Both the position numbers and the translations under genes were made by a program. Under the pieces are notes generated by a model. That model had not been told where the DNA came from, made no database searches, and worked only from the letters and a program-made list of their open reading frames with translations. Positions 1 through 12,589 of a stretch of DNA of 64,000 bases are shown here, in pieces (position 1 is the first letter of the stretch; the number at the start of each line of letters is the position of its first letter). The DNA comes from Marchantia polymorpha subsp. ruderalis (taxonomy: Eukaryota > Streptophyta > Marchantiopsida > Marchantiales > Marchantiaceae). The DNA is taken from NCBI GenBank assembly GCA_037833965.1, contig AP031352.1, positions 27,654,501 to 27,718,500 of the forward strand, in the 5' to 3' direction.

Positions 1-588
1 TCGGCTTTGAAGTGTTTGAAAAAGACTTGACTTTGTCTTGAGTAAATTGACTCGGATTGACTGACGACAACCATCTCAGAAAGAACCGCGGGAAGAAGAA
101 TCAAGTAGTGGAAGGATGAAATGCAGATTATAAAAACACAAAAGGCAAGACCTTTATCTAGGCCTTTACATGTATAGGCGTGAACGTTGTCTAGACCTAC
201 TCCTTCAAAATGAAAATTCACAACTCTACCTCAGCTCCAGGTGATCTAAAAGACGGTATGTAAGTGCTTACTGTCTGCCTTGAAAACCTACTGGAAAACT
301 ACAGCTGAGTGGAAGAAATTTCCACACCTCACGGCTGATAACTATAGTCAGCTGCTTGAATATAGCCTTCTTGTCCAAGAGCTTAGCTGAGACCCAAACC
401 CTCTGCCCATTCCTAGATCTTCGTGACACTGAATTGAGGCCGTCTATGTGTTTTAGTACATGAACACATCTTTCAAGTATTACTGTGAATCAGCGAGACA
501 AATTTTTTTTTTATATGGAATAGTAGAGTATGAGTGATATTTTTACATGTGGTGATATAGACAATCTTTGAAAACTTCGGATTAACAC
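1..588. other. Spacer downstream of the JmjC gene
   Basis: No coding exon is recognised here. It lies downstream of the stop codon of the minus-strand JmjC gene and probably holds its 3' UTR. The open frames are short and resemble no family I know. Confidence 0.4.
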
Positions 589-3500
589 CTAGGTGAACTT
601 GCTGAATAATGTATCTTTTACGACTTTTGGCCTGATCTTCGGTCGTGGTAATGGTGACCTTGGATCTATACCACATTTTTTCAGTAAACGACCTCTGACA
701 CCCAGTCTGGGCGATTTTACAGATCTCTTTGCTGCCCCCGTACTCTGCGTTATACAACAGAAGACATGATCAGAACTTCTGTGAATATACATTTCATGAA
801 ACTTCTCTCTTAAGTTACTGTTTGTATTGTACAACTCTGGTCGTAATTTTTAAGGCTATCAATCATTTGAAGCGACCATTCTGCAATGTCTCTTCGTCAA
901 CAGAATAATTAAGCTTCTGAAACTTCCTAATGTCTTTGATGAAGTTTCATCAAGTGTCATAGTTTGTGAAAAGTAAACCTTCTTGGCTTTAGTTCGACTT
1001 GCGGGTGGAGAGTCATCCACACTGAAGTCTTGATCGTCCTCATCATCATCATCAATATTATCAGCTTCCTCCGGAGGATCGAATTCCTCCTCATTATCAT
1101 CAAAAATCTTCGTGAAATGATCTGCCTGAAGAATTAACATATCCTCTTTTGTGAGGGGCACCACCAGTTGATGATTTAAATTGAAACTTGAGAAGTCAGG
1201 TTTGCTTTGGGAGAAAACGTTCATACTACAGAAAATTTAGCTAAGACAATGTCAATAATACCATGCTAGAAATATTTCAAGATTCAAAACAAACCTTATG
1301 TTACTGAAACTGATATAACCATGCACGTGAGGGTATTGATCTGTTATGTGATGCATACAATACTAACATACAATTTAGAAACAGTGTGATAGAATGATCC
1401 AAAGAAGATTATATCCATGATACATATACGCGATGTTTTATATATGTATATGTCTTGTGAAGTCCAAGAAGAAAAAGGTTTGAAGTCAAGCCTACCATTT
1501 TCACTTGTGGAACGTTTAGTTTCAAAGTTGACGGTGACTGTAACTGTTACATATCGACAAATAAGTATTTATTTTCGGTTATGTGCGAATCTCGTAATCG
1601 ATCCAAAGAGAAATTTCGGACAAATTCACTGAACACGATACTGCAGAGCGAAATGAAATGACATGCATTTTTTCTTTGTAAGAAGCAAACCTCAATTAGA
1701 GTTGATGCAGGATCTCGACAATCTGCTGATAACGAAGACGGATACTCCTCCTGTGAAAACTGCATAGGAAGCATAAAAGATATAACACGAAATTTCTTTT
1801 TGGAGAAAGAAGTTGTCACAAATCAGTGGCTCAAAAATTGATTTCAAAAATCCAGAGTACGTACCAAAGTATTCCGAGATAGCTCTTCTACTATTAGACT
1901 TCCAGACTGAGAAATTTCCTTGGGAACCTCCTCACCTTCTTTCATCTGAAGGTGAAGAAGAGTTATTACACTAAGACATTCTGGCCTTCAGATTTTAAAC
2001 ATGTCGCGTCCAATAGAATTGCAGTCTAATGAGCCTTCGCCAGGTTTTCTAGACATTAAACATATGCTGGACAAAAGAGAAATCCTTTTGTTAGACAGGA
2101 AAAATTGGTCACGATCCAACTCGAACCATTTCGGTAGCATAGATACCTGGCTAAGCCAGAATTTCAGCCATTTTGTAAGACTTAACACTCCTTGTCGCTC
2201 CCATTTGGTAACACCAGAAGGATCTCTATTCAGCTTTTCCATATAGTACGCCCCTGATCGCCTGCAAAAACTAGATAATTAGTTCTAATCACCTATCGTC
2301 ATTCATTAACCGCGATGTGACAATTATAAATCTAGGCGAAGATCTTCAGGACCTAATCCAGCTCTAGAGTCTAGTTTCAGAGCAAGAACCAAATTTATTT
2401 ACATCAAAACTGCTCTATTTTTTTTACTTGTAATGTGCGTAGATGCTGATTACCCCATTTTGGTTTTACTTTATTAGAAAATACCTAGAAACTTTGAAAT
2501 TGGTTTGATTCAGCAACTCACCACATTAACTCTTTGTAGAATGGAAATCGAAATTTGGATTTCACTTTCAACCTCTCCTCCATTTGCCATGTTTTCAGAC
2601 GTTAAGGTTGGGACAAGAACTACTCAAACAAAACATGCAACTTTATTATCGATAAGGTGACGGCTTTAAGGTTGTAGGTAATGAAGGAAATAAGATGATC
2701 TAACGAAGCTATTGGCGTCCGAGTGTTTACTAGAAACATGGACAAGTAACAGCTCATCTTCGAATGATGAAAGGAGATCTGAGTTGGATATATTTCAAGC
2801 TGCAGTGATAAATTGTATCCGGTCAAAAAGTTTCCACCAAGTACTACTGAATCCATTGGGGTGACAACACAATGTGACCATCCTCCAGGCCTGTTCGAGA
2901 ACCACATAAAGAGATTGAAGTAAGCAAGCAACGATATTCATTTGGCCTTCTCCCCATCTAAGACCTACAACATTGTCAAAGATTGCGTCATCCAAAGTTC
3001 ATCGTATCCTTTAATGTCTTCATAAAGCTTTGCAATTTTCTAATCCTTGACTTTACCTGATGAGCTGAAGCTCGTTTCTGCAAGTGTAAAACATTGCCAA
3101 AAGATAAGCGGAGAACTTACAGTAAAAGCGTGTCGCCGGGGGCTAGCTCTAATTTCTGACATCCGCTAACGCGATCTGCAAAGAAGACGCTGGCCTGCGA
3201 TACCAAAACACTTATTACAACCCAGTCATAAGTAAGTCTACTGTAGGAAGCCGGGCAAGAAGTTTGTGCCAATACAGCCCACTTGGACTACAGTGGTATG
3301 TCTTTCAGCTTTACGTGTAATGCTCGTTCAATTATTGCTGCGCAACGGGTGCTTCTTTTTCATAAATGGGTTCTGATTTCTATTGGATGTGAAGCTACAT
3401 CCATCCTATGGGGAGGATTATGCACCAGGACATCTATAGTAGTAGAATTTAATCTCAATCAACCTCAAAGATCTGAACAATTCTGCTTACAATAAAAGAC

Positions 3501-6500
3501 TCTGATAACTTTGCGTGGAAGGTTCACGGCGAAGACCAGGGCATGAACAGTTAATGGCATGCCAATCGACCCCAGTTAAACTAGACCCAGATAGTATCGG
3601 GGGTCTATCCCCTCGTTTCATACAATTTCATACTTATTTATGGGAACACCCCATCATCCGATGAAATTGGATCATCGTCCAAGGGCCTGTGCTTACCCAT
3701 CAACACCCGCTCCACCCGAAACGAAATACGAGCAAACGAAGATAACCAGAGATAACCAAGGAAAGCAAAGACTGAAGGTCCATCTCAAAAAATACGAAAA
3801 GGACATGTTCATGACACGTGTCGGTCCAACATTAGGAGCCATATATAAACACTAGACACATGGATACTGTAATCGATGGGGCTAAAATTCTATGCCGATT
3901 TATCTCGATTGTACTTTCTAGGTGGTATTTCCACCCATGTCCAGGATTTCCCCATCACTTTCGCAGAACTTCACAACATTGGGAGGTGAGGTTGATGTTC
4001 CCGGCTTGGGCGTTGGAAACAAAAGGAGAGAAGAAGCAAAACTCTCGAACGTATGAGAGTAGATTCTTCAGAATGCGGGAATCTGGTCATTAACTAGGAG
4101 TGCGTTTGAGCTAACTATAGGTTGGTGTAGGTCTTGTTGGTCCACTACCGCCGCATTCCTGGTATCGCGGAGCATGCTTCTGACATTAGCCAGCCTGACT
4201 CCATACGATAAGGACAGCCGAGACAGGATGCTCCTAAGTTGGTAGAACACTGACATGTTTGTCGATAGAAAGTCGACATCGTCTCGGTCATATATATGTA
4301 CACCGTCTCATCAATCGAAATTCCAAATTTCTCTGCCGAAACACAACGGACGAAGCGGTCGAAGTATCTACAGACCTAAACTGCTGCATGCAGGAAAAAA
4401 CTTGAAAGTTATGGGGTTCTCGTGACTTTCGGCGATAAAGATTGTGCCAAAGACAGAGTACTTGCTGGAGCAGGACTGATCGCAGTCTATGGCACCGTAC
4501 CTGTCTATCCGAAGAAGCCCACTCCTCGAAAGCCATAAGGTTGCCGCGTGTTGGGGGAATCACTAGGAACACCTTCCGCCCACTGTCAGAGTCATCCCAC
4601 ATTGACATTCATTACAAAACGAGATCCTGTACGAAGAAAAACTAACGCCAAATCTATTTCCAATAGTCCGTTCGCATCGCGGGACTGGAGCAGAATCGGG
4701 CGTGGGCCGGAATGGCAGATGCTCACATCGACGCTACGTCCGATTGGAATAAAGTGAAAATTGACGATTTAGTGATAGACTGAAAATTCTTCAATGTGTC
4801 TGATCACGATCTGCGGAAAATTTACCGATTTCAGGCTTCGCACAGATATGAAGTTCTCGAGATGAGTACCCCGGTTGCACACAGAAGGAAAAGATCAACA
4901 CACGTACGATTAAACAATACATCGATCTAATTCTGTACAAGTTTGCGGCAGCACAAGATAATTCCCGCTATAGAGCAGTGAATTCGGTATGTCCATCGTC
5001 AAATTGATCAAAAGACATCAGTCACGTACTATGATGGAAGAGCGCAGCGATTGCATCAGATGCACTACCACTGCTACCATCAGGGATATTCAGTCAGTTC
5101 CTTATTGACTTTTCCAAAACGTAATTGACTAGTATTGAGAATCAGACTTGAAATCTGCTTGAAAGTTGGAGCGTCTAGAAACACACCTCAGCACATGATA
5201 CCACACTGAGGAGCCCCCAAAATCGATGTGGAAGTCCATGAAGCAGCCTGCGCCGCTCATCAACGTGTACAGTTGGACCTGAAACAAGCTCATCCATTTC
5301 TTGTCACAAAAGGATCGGCGGACAAAAATCTCAACAAACTGGCGCAGCTGAAATTCGAAGTTTGTGACGTTTCTAACTTTTAGTTGGACAATGAGCCTGT
5401 CGAAAGACGAAAAAATTAATCGCACGGAAAGATTGATTTTATGAGCCGGTGAGAACAGCTTCTAAGGTCTCCGCTCTACTCGCTTCGATGATATGAGGAG
5501 TCCGTGAGCAATAGTTACCGGAGTCTATTTTTTGCGTTCCCATGCTTATTCTCATGAATAATCTCATAAAGATAACGTGCTCGGCCGATAAACGTTAATG
5601 CGTAGATTGTTGTAGCTAATGACTGTAAGTTTTACTTCGTCGAAATAATTGACTTTGTTGAGAGGAAAACAACGCTTCAAAATGTTCATGGTTCCTGTTG
5701 TCCCTTATCCTGTAAGTTGACCTGACGGTGGTTGATTCTTGCGTAAATTGACGTGTTATTAAAAGCGTTGATTTCTTTCACGGATGTCTCCAAGAGCCTA
5801 GGAAATCAGTCAAGGAAGGCCATCGTGTTCAGCGTCTTTCTTGGATAACGAAATCCGCATCTAATTTCGTCACGATGTCAAACGCTTAAGAATAAATAAT
5901 TCGCTCTGACTCCTCCCGCCTGGAACTGTACGGAATGATAGTACTAGTACTTAGCTTCGGAAATCTTTTAGAATCAGCCGCAAGCAAAGTATAGACGCAA
6001 GCTCTGCTAGAACAGAAAGCTGTAAGAGATTGAAACGCTCAGCTTGATTCGGTGTGGAAGTCACCTTCGGAGACGGCGTAACAGATGCAGGCCATGCCTT
6101 GTCCACTAGATCCAGCTCTTTGACCACGTCTGGCGCAGAAACCTGCAATTGCGACATCGTAATGTGTTCAGACATTGGTTGTTGATTGGGTGATCCAGAT
6201 CTATACGGGACGAGGTGTCGTTCAATGTCTGCCGTAAAACGACAGAAGCAGTAGCAATCGATGATACTGCGACGCCTATTGATAGCAGCAAACCACTGTT
6301 TAAGATGCCAATTGTTCAATTTGAAGCTAGGTAAAATTCTGTAGCCATCTTGAACCAGGGAGCAGACGACGAAATTTGAAACATATATCAACAAATTGGA
6401 CATTCATTGCGATAAATGAGAAAATTGTTTGTACCATTGCTTGGAGGGCTGTGTTTGCAAGATCCAAAGAGACGACATTCAGCAAGGGCTTCCTGGGACT

Positions 6501-8195
6501 TGGAGATGCAAAATACTCAACCCATTCTTGCATGGTGTATATCGGCCCTTCTGACTGGATTTAAAATGTGGAAACAGCCAGGTCCAGAGTGTTAGTGCCA
6601 GCGTCGGCTACAAGGTCTCGATCAATCCTTACTTTGAGCGCTGCATCAATGTTTTCTGTTTTAAATGGTATTGTATGCTTTACCAATTTAGATCGGCATA
6701 TTCTTCTTCAGAATCTGTTGTATTGTTTTGTTCACTACTTGTAGGGATGGTTCACGATCCTGCACTCTCAAGAAAGAAGATAATCTACCAAGGTCCCGGA
6801 ATGGCATAAACAGAATCCAGTCCGTCTTGAAGAACCCAATGCGTTTTTCATCCGCTGAGCACAGGATGGAGGCAATCAGTAGGGCCATGGAGTTCCAATT
6901 GACAACTTACCTGGGTGGTTACATCAATCGTGTTAATGAGCCGGCTGCGACCTACAAGGTCTGAGATCCTTTCCACTGTCAAAGCACCATCGGGTAATCT
7001 GCCAAGTTATCAGAATATGGTCAGGAAACTATTCTCCCCGCCTTCGTATACCCCAAAAGCATATGCCTAGCAGACTTGCTCGACTTGGTCAATAGCTGTA
7101 TTCTTCTGACATTCCGCCATGATTCGAGTTTCGATATAGCAATGTGAGTAGATTCAAACGGAAAACGAGTCTTAAATACTTTTCGGACAGAAGTACAGAC
7201 TCTGACTTGGCTCGGAGGGTCAAGGATCTGAGATAAAAAAGGATGATACTGCTATAATCCAAGCGAGCCTAAAGAAAATAACATCTGTGTCAATTGAGCT
7301 AATAGCTAAGTCCGTGGCTGCACCGATATGGTACATGTCGGTGCAGATTTCAACAAACCTAGTATAAAATCGCAGACGGTTGGCTACGAAAGATCATGGG
7401 ATAACTTGAAATGACAGGCAGTCTTGTGATAGAATGAGCAATCCCTCAATTCATGTGCAATTCAACATTATTTCACGATACTCGCGCTAAAAGATTCAGG
7501 ATTGCGAACAGTGCGTCGAAACCAGGTAAATGAACTGTGAAGTGAAATAATCGCCTCATCGACTCCGCTACGTGAGAACAAAGTTCATAAGATAGGAAGA
7601 AAGGAAAGAGGGATAACAGTTGGACTTCGTGGGAACAATTGCCAACAAGTTACCTTTGACACCCTGTGCAAGGGATTATAAACCCTAGTGCAGAAAAATA
7701 GACTAAGTGAAGAGAAAGAAACCAAGGATTCTGGAAATAAGTTGAAGGGATTCACATTCTGTACGGAAGTAGCAGAAGCCATCTGCTGTGGCAGAAAGAG
7801 GTCTGAAATGTCATCCTCTTCGATACCACTTTAGTCCAGAGTTTGATTCAGTAGGTAATATAGCTCATGGTCAAAAAAACAAACCAATTAGTGGGAGACG
7901 ATCAGCTGACTCTCACGAAATTACACCTGATTCCGAGCGCAGATGGTGGGACATCGGAGGTCCGCACAACACATGGATTTCGAAATCCAGTGGTATGGAC
8001 ATGGTCCGCAAGTTCAGTTGCTGCAACATAATCGATGGTAAAGTTTTCAACAACGGGCTGCTCCTCAAACTTAAGTACAGCTCGTGCCAGCTTCTTATGC
8101 TGCACACGCAAAGAATCCGAGAAACCCGTGCTATCCAGGCGCGCATAATCAACCGGGACCCTAGCTCTCTTAGAGCGCCTTGAACCTTGCTCCAT
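589..8195 (-). CDS. JmjC histone lysine demethylase, KDM2/KDM7 (JHDM1)-like
   Basis: Predicted Fe(II)/2-oxoglutarate histone lysine demethylase, nuclear, 526 residues in 15 exons. Exons in coding order: 7927-8195, 6911-6998, 6435-6554, 6065-6142, 5187-5278, 4501-4582, 3121-3194, 2792-2890, 2522-2590, 2147-2261, 1865-1945, 1691-1759, 1496-1537, 979-1125, 589-744. All phases close. The start is the first ATG after an in-frame TAG. The JmjC core carries [15 protein letters not shown] (Fe ligands H202 and D204), K219 in [11 protein letters not shown], and H274 in [11 protein letters not shown]. The H-to-H spacing of 72 and H-to-K spacing of 17 match what I recall for human KDM2A. The usual 2-oxoglutarate-contacting Thr three residues before the first His is Met199. 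Upstream, [19 protein letters not shown] and QEWVEYF match the KDM2/7 linker; downstream, [16 protein letters not shown] matches the helical segment. No PHD, CXXC, F-box or LRR is seen. The tail is acidic then basic. Exons 12-15 rest only on splice sites and phase. Confidence 0.85.
2591..2791 (-). other. Probable U12-type AT-AC intron in the JmjC gene
   Basis: On the minus strand this 201-bp intron begins ATATCC and ends AC. A perfect minor-spliceosome branch motif CCTTAAC lies at 2601-2607, about 11 bases before the 3' end. No GT-AG pair here keeps the JmjC alignment. Using AT-AC joins ...LSLQLEI to WQMEERLKV with exactly the length of animal KDM2/KDM7 proteins in this segment. The 5' site matches the consensus for six bases and then diverges. 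Confidence 0.75.
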
Positions 8196-8800
8196 AGTAA
8201 TGTGCTGGCTCTAAATTCTTGCACGACCTTCTGTGACTTGCGCGCGGTGAACGAAAAGATGGATGATTTGGACTGCATCAATCGGAAAATATACTCCACC
8301 GCACATGGTAATTACGTATTAGGCTCGTGTAAACTCCGAACCTCCCCATCATAAATGAACTGACAGGAGACAGGAAACGAGAAACAGGGAAATGTACGAC
8401 GGCCAGAAACAATGGCACAATAAGCGAAGCTGGACACAGAAGAAGTCGGAGCTAGAATTTCTTTGTGTTAATTACGTACAACGTGGTGGAAAGAGGTCCA
8501 AGCAATATTTTTGAATCAGTCAGCCAAATCTCAGACAACACCACCGTCAACGAGCAACAACATGGACGCCTGCCTGCCCGCCCGCCGTATGTATGTCCGA
8601 CGACGAGGACAACTGACCCCCGCGAAAAATTATAATAATTCCGGGCCGGGAACAGGAGCTACGAGACACGAGATGTTAATCATGATAACGAGGAAGAAGA
8701 AGAAGAAGGAAACGACGACGATGACGGCGAAGAAGTGTTGCAAGAACACGAGAGCTCTCCGTCTGTCAACTGTATGAACGTGCATCTAGCAACGACTCAA
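8196..8800. promoter_or_regulatory. Upstream region of the JmjC gene
   Basis: This stretch should hold the 5' UTR and promoter of the minus-strand JmjC gene. An in-frame stop sits just before its start codon. A purine (GAA)n run lies at 8691-8710. I see no convincing TATA box and no coding exon. Confidence 0.35.
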
Positions 8801-8803
8801 CAC

Positions 8804-8833
8804 GCTCGCTCGCTCGCTCGCCAGCCAGCCAGC
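8804..8833. repeat. Microsatellite (GCTC)n followed by (CCAG)n
   Basis: About four GCTC units run directly into about three CCAG units. They open a GC-rich block, in contrast to the AT-rich sequence further on. Confidence 0.9.
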
Positions 8834-9800
8834 ATTCGAGCCTTCGAATGAACCATCGAGCCATCGCGTACTCATCGAGTAGCGCCATTCGCAACAATAA
8901 AATCCCCGGAACAATAAAATAGTTGCATTGCCATCGATCGACTCGAATCGAGGCCTGAAATTCCTAAAGAAATGGACCCGGCGTCGCGCTGGTCTTGGCT
9001 CCCCCACGCCATGCGCTTTGGGCCGTATGAGAAACGGGACAAAACCCGAGCCTCGGCCTCAGCCCCAGTGGACCGACCACCGGGGCCGGGCTGCAGCCCG
9101 AGCCTCGCCCGAGCCCACAGCGGAAATCCCCGAGGCTCCCAGGTGCCACCTTTCCGCGCCCGTAGACGGAGGGCGCCCAATCAGACGACGGCCACCTCGT
9201 ACACCGCCGACGCCCGACGCTCCCATCTGACGGCTATATCCCGAGATCCCTTTCGTGACCCTTCCTTTTCTCTAACACAGTACAGGCCAGTACAGCTCCC
9301 TTTGCGAGCCCAGCGTGTACTTTGCGTAAATGTTCTTGGAGTTCGGTTTGGTGCCGGTTTGCTCTCCCGTTTATTATATTCCATTGCTGTCTCATGTCCC
9401 GAGTCCCACGTTCCAACTGAACTCCTCTTCTCTCCTGACTCCGTAGCATCCCCACCCTTCCACATGTCATCTCCGATGCATGCGAGGAATATATTTATGT
9501 CACCATGGTCTCATCCGATGGTCGCCATTCGAGGCACGTACGACATTCCTCAGGTCACGATACGCCTCTGCTCTTCAGACCGCAGGGCAGACGGACCACT
9601 TCGTTACTCTGGTTATTTGCTTCTTCCTTCCTCTATTTGCTTGTGGATGGGTTCCGTTAAATCCAACTCCGTGCCTACCGCACCGCTGTGCCAATGTTAG
9701 GCATGCAGGGAGGCCCGCCCGCCTGCCTGCCTGTACAGAATAGTACTAAAGTATGTGAACAGTAGGGACTCAGAACTCGGGCTATGGGGGTTCGAGCTGG
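8834..9800. other. GC-rich block without a supportable gene
   Basis: This block is clearly richer in G and C than its surroundings. It contains a plus-strand open frame of 242 codons (8972-9700) that is low-complexity Pro/Arg/Ser-rich and matches no known family. Long frames are expected by chance at this composition. A second tetranucleotide run of GCCC/GCCT units sits near 9713-9732. It may be distal promoter or CpG-rich regulatory DNA. Confidence 0.35.
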
Positions 9801-12589
9801 GTTTATAGTCCCCACTTTCCCCCACAATCATGGTCGCTATTTTTTATGCTTCCACGTAACCTCTGCACTAATTGACACCCAGTATTTTGCTACGGTTCTT
9901 TGACGTATACACTGGAGCTGAAGAACTTCAAATTCTTACCTTCCAATAACTTTTGTCAATCTAATAACTTCACACTTTTCAAAAAGTTATTACTTTGGTT
10001 AATCAATTACGAGTTAAATAACTAGAAAATTATTAGCCAGTTCCAACCTCTTCAATCTAATAACTTCACACTTTTCAAAAGGTTATGACTTTGATTAATC
10101 AATTACAAACTAAGAATTAGTATTAATTTTTAATTATATAAATTAAAAATTATATAAATTAGCAAATTTATTAGCCAGTTCCAACATCGTAGACACAACA
10201 TTTAAATCCGAACGCAGATAATTAAAAATATAATTATTCCTACTTTGATTGGTTCTTTACCATATTCATAACATGATCATGACATCATTGAAGAGAGTAA
10301 GCAAATACTCTTGCTATAGAAGCCATCAATATCATCCCAGTAGTAGAAGATAACCGGGGCTTTTCTAAATACGCTTCTTTACACTACAACATAGTGTAAA
10401 GAAACTCGAAAGAAATTTTCTTGGATTCACTTATGGAACATATGACTCAAAAGAATAGCTATCCATGGACTTTCATCGTCTATGTTGAAACCAAGCGGGT
10501 CAAATACTACTCATGACTCTAATAAATTCACACGACTTAGCATAGGTTTGATTTCACACATCCTTCCAGAAGAGTGTCTCTTGATTGGAGATTTCATTTT
10601 TCAGCATCAAGGTCGTAGCTCGTGTCTTGAGACGTTGTTGGATTTTAAAAATCCTCCGCAACCGTTGTTACTTGAGATCAGATAAGAAAATGCTTTGGTC
10701 GCAATCAGTCAATTATCTCATCCATATCGCATCCAGATCTGAACCTTGAGAGTCCAGAAGAAAGTGTTCTACACACCCATCCCTTTACATGTAATAACTG
10801 AGAGCTTAACCGCTACCCAAGTGAGTGTCCACTTGCCATTGCAAGACCAATGAGAGCCAGTGGTGGCTGACACTTGTTAGAACTTTAATAAAGAGTCGTC
10901 ACCCTTGAAAAATTAGAACGATGAGTGGATCACCCTTCTTGTGTAAGGATAGAGCTTTGTAGGTGCTCTGATGAATTGCACTGTGATACAATACGCTGAT
11001 AGTCTGGTTATATTTATTTCCCTCTTTTTCATTCTTACACCCTCACACACCACCCTTCACTTCACACATGTGAACATCAACCGGATCGCAATAAATTTTT
11101 TCTCTCCGATCATTTTTTTCCTCTATTAAAGAAGCTTTAAACTGCTTGTTATTTCCGTAAATCATTCTATGCAAATGCAAATGAACCATTAACTGCAAGA
11201 ATGACATATATACATTGAGGAAGTTAATTGATGGGATACATCTTAACACAAATTAATTACCGGACCATCAAGTTTTGTTTTATACTATGGAATCCCACCA
11301 ACTACACAAAGTGGCCAAGTTCTTAAAAATGTTTCTGTACATATATGCTGCGAACTATATATGAGAAAAGCTGCAACTGAAGGAAATGATTTGGAGAACT
11401 TTTCATTGTTAGCTTGGTGACTAAGTTGAGAGCTTGGGATTAGATGAAAAAGTCACAAAATAAAGATGTGAAGTGCTAGAGATTGTGGTTTTAATGACAT
11501 TGTGAAGATTACATCTCTCAACTCGATGGTGGGTCATACACTTCCGGTTTCAAAATGTTACATCTGATTTGCGACATATTAGCACACTAATGAAACTCTG
11601 GCGATTACTTTTAAAATGCATTCCTTGTCAACATCGGGGATTTAGATTCTTCTTCATCTTCCCTTGATGAGATCATGCGAGATCTCAGTTTGATCTAGGT
11701 TTGATGCAACTTTTTCTACAATAACTATAAGGGACATCTTCTTACATATCGAGGATCTATCAATTTTGTCATCCGAAATCTACCCAAACAAACACAATAG
11801 GTCAAGTAATCTGCAAACGGACCTCAATGTAACCAGCTGTCATGTTCAATCATATCACCAAACTAAAGATTGCAAAAGGCCAAAATTTTTTGAGTCATTT
11901 GATTTTTTGATCAAGTATTGTACGTTCGGCAAAAGCTCGACCCAATTGCGACGTCAAATATGATGTTTATGCATAGAGCTAGGATGTGAAAAAGATGATG
12001 CTTTCACAATGCTTTACGTTCATTGAGGAGATAGATGCTCCATTGAGCAAATGCAATCATGTCGGTTGACTTGACATAATTGGAATTGCTTGCACTATTG
12101 ATTTGATACTAGAACATAGGTGACTGCCGTTGATGAAATCCCAGTTTGAGGTAATTACCTCTATATACATTGGGATGATTATTATTTTTGCACACAACCT
12201 TGTTTGCATCTCTTTGTAAAATTTGCTTAAAACAAGGAATTTTTTTTTCACATTCTAATTATTGATCTCCAACATATCGTGTAATCTCATGGTTACTGCA
12301 GTATTACTTAAAAGATATAAATACAGTGAAACATGTTTTAAATAATATTGCTTAAATTAATAATTAGTGATAATTAATATGTGCGGTCATAACTTAGGGC
12401 CCATACATTTATAAACAAAACTCCAAAAGTTAATAATTGATACTACACAATCAGTTCCAAATTTTTTTTTATGTTTATAACCACTATAGCAAACATAGAT
12501 TTGGCACAAATTTTTCCACATTTGGGCTACTAAACCTTGGAAAAATACTCCAAGATTGGCTTTTGAACGAGCTTGCTAGACCTCATAAT
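9801..12589. other. AT-rich spacer
   Basis: No gene is recognised. The open frames are short and unrelated to known families. Apart from the duplicated segment at 9956-10185, AT-rich sequence at 12345-12400 contains AAATTAATAA-type motifs that may belong to the end of the neighbouring Tigger-like element. Confidence 0.4.
9956..10185. repeat. Tandem duplication, two diverged copies
   Basis: Copy one spans 9956-10047 and copy two 10052-10185. Both begin TCAATCTAATAACTTCACAC and end TTATTAGCCAGTTCCAAC. The second copy has gained an AT-rich insertion that itself duplicates ATTATATAAATTA. Confidence 0.85.

Noticed and set aside
859-1224. 121-codon minus frame as a separate single-exon gene
   Set aside because: Its acidic part fits as exon 14 of the JmjC gene, with splice sites in the right phase on both sides.
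7913-8299. 128-codon minus frame overlapping JmjC exon 1
   Set aside because: A different frame in the same strand matches the KDM2/7 N-terminal segment and splices correctly; this one does not.
8972-9700. 242-codon plus-strand open frame
   Set aside because: Low-complexity, GC-driven sequence without a family match or splice context; frames overlap on both strands as expected by chance in a GC-rich block.
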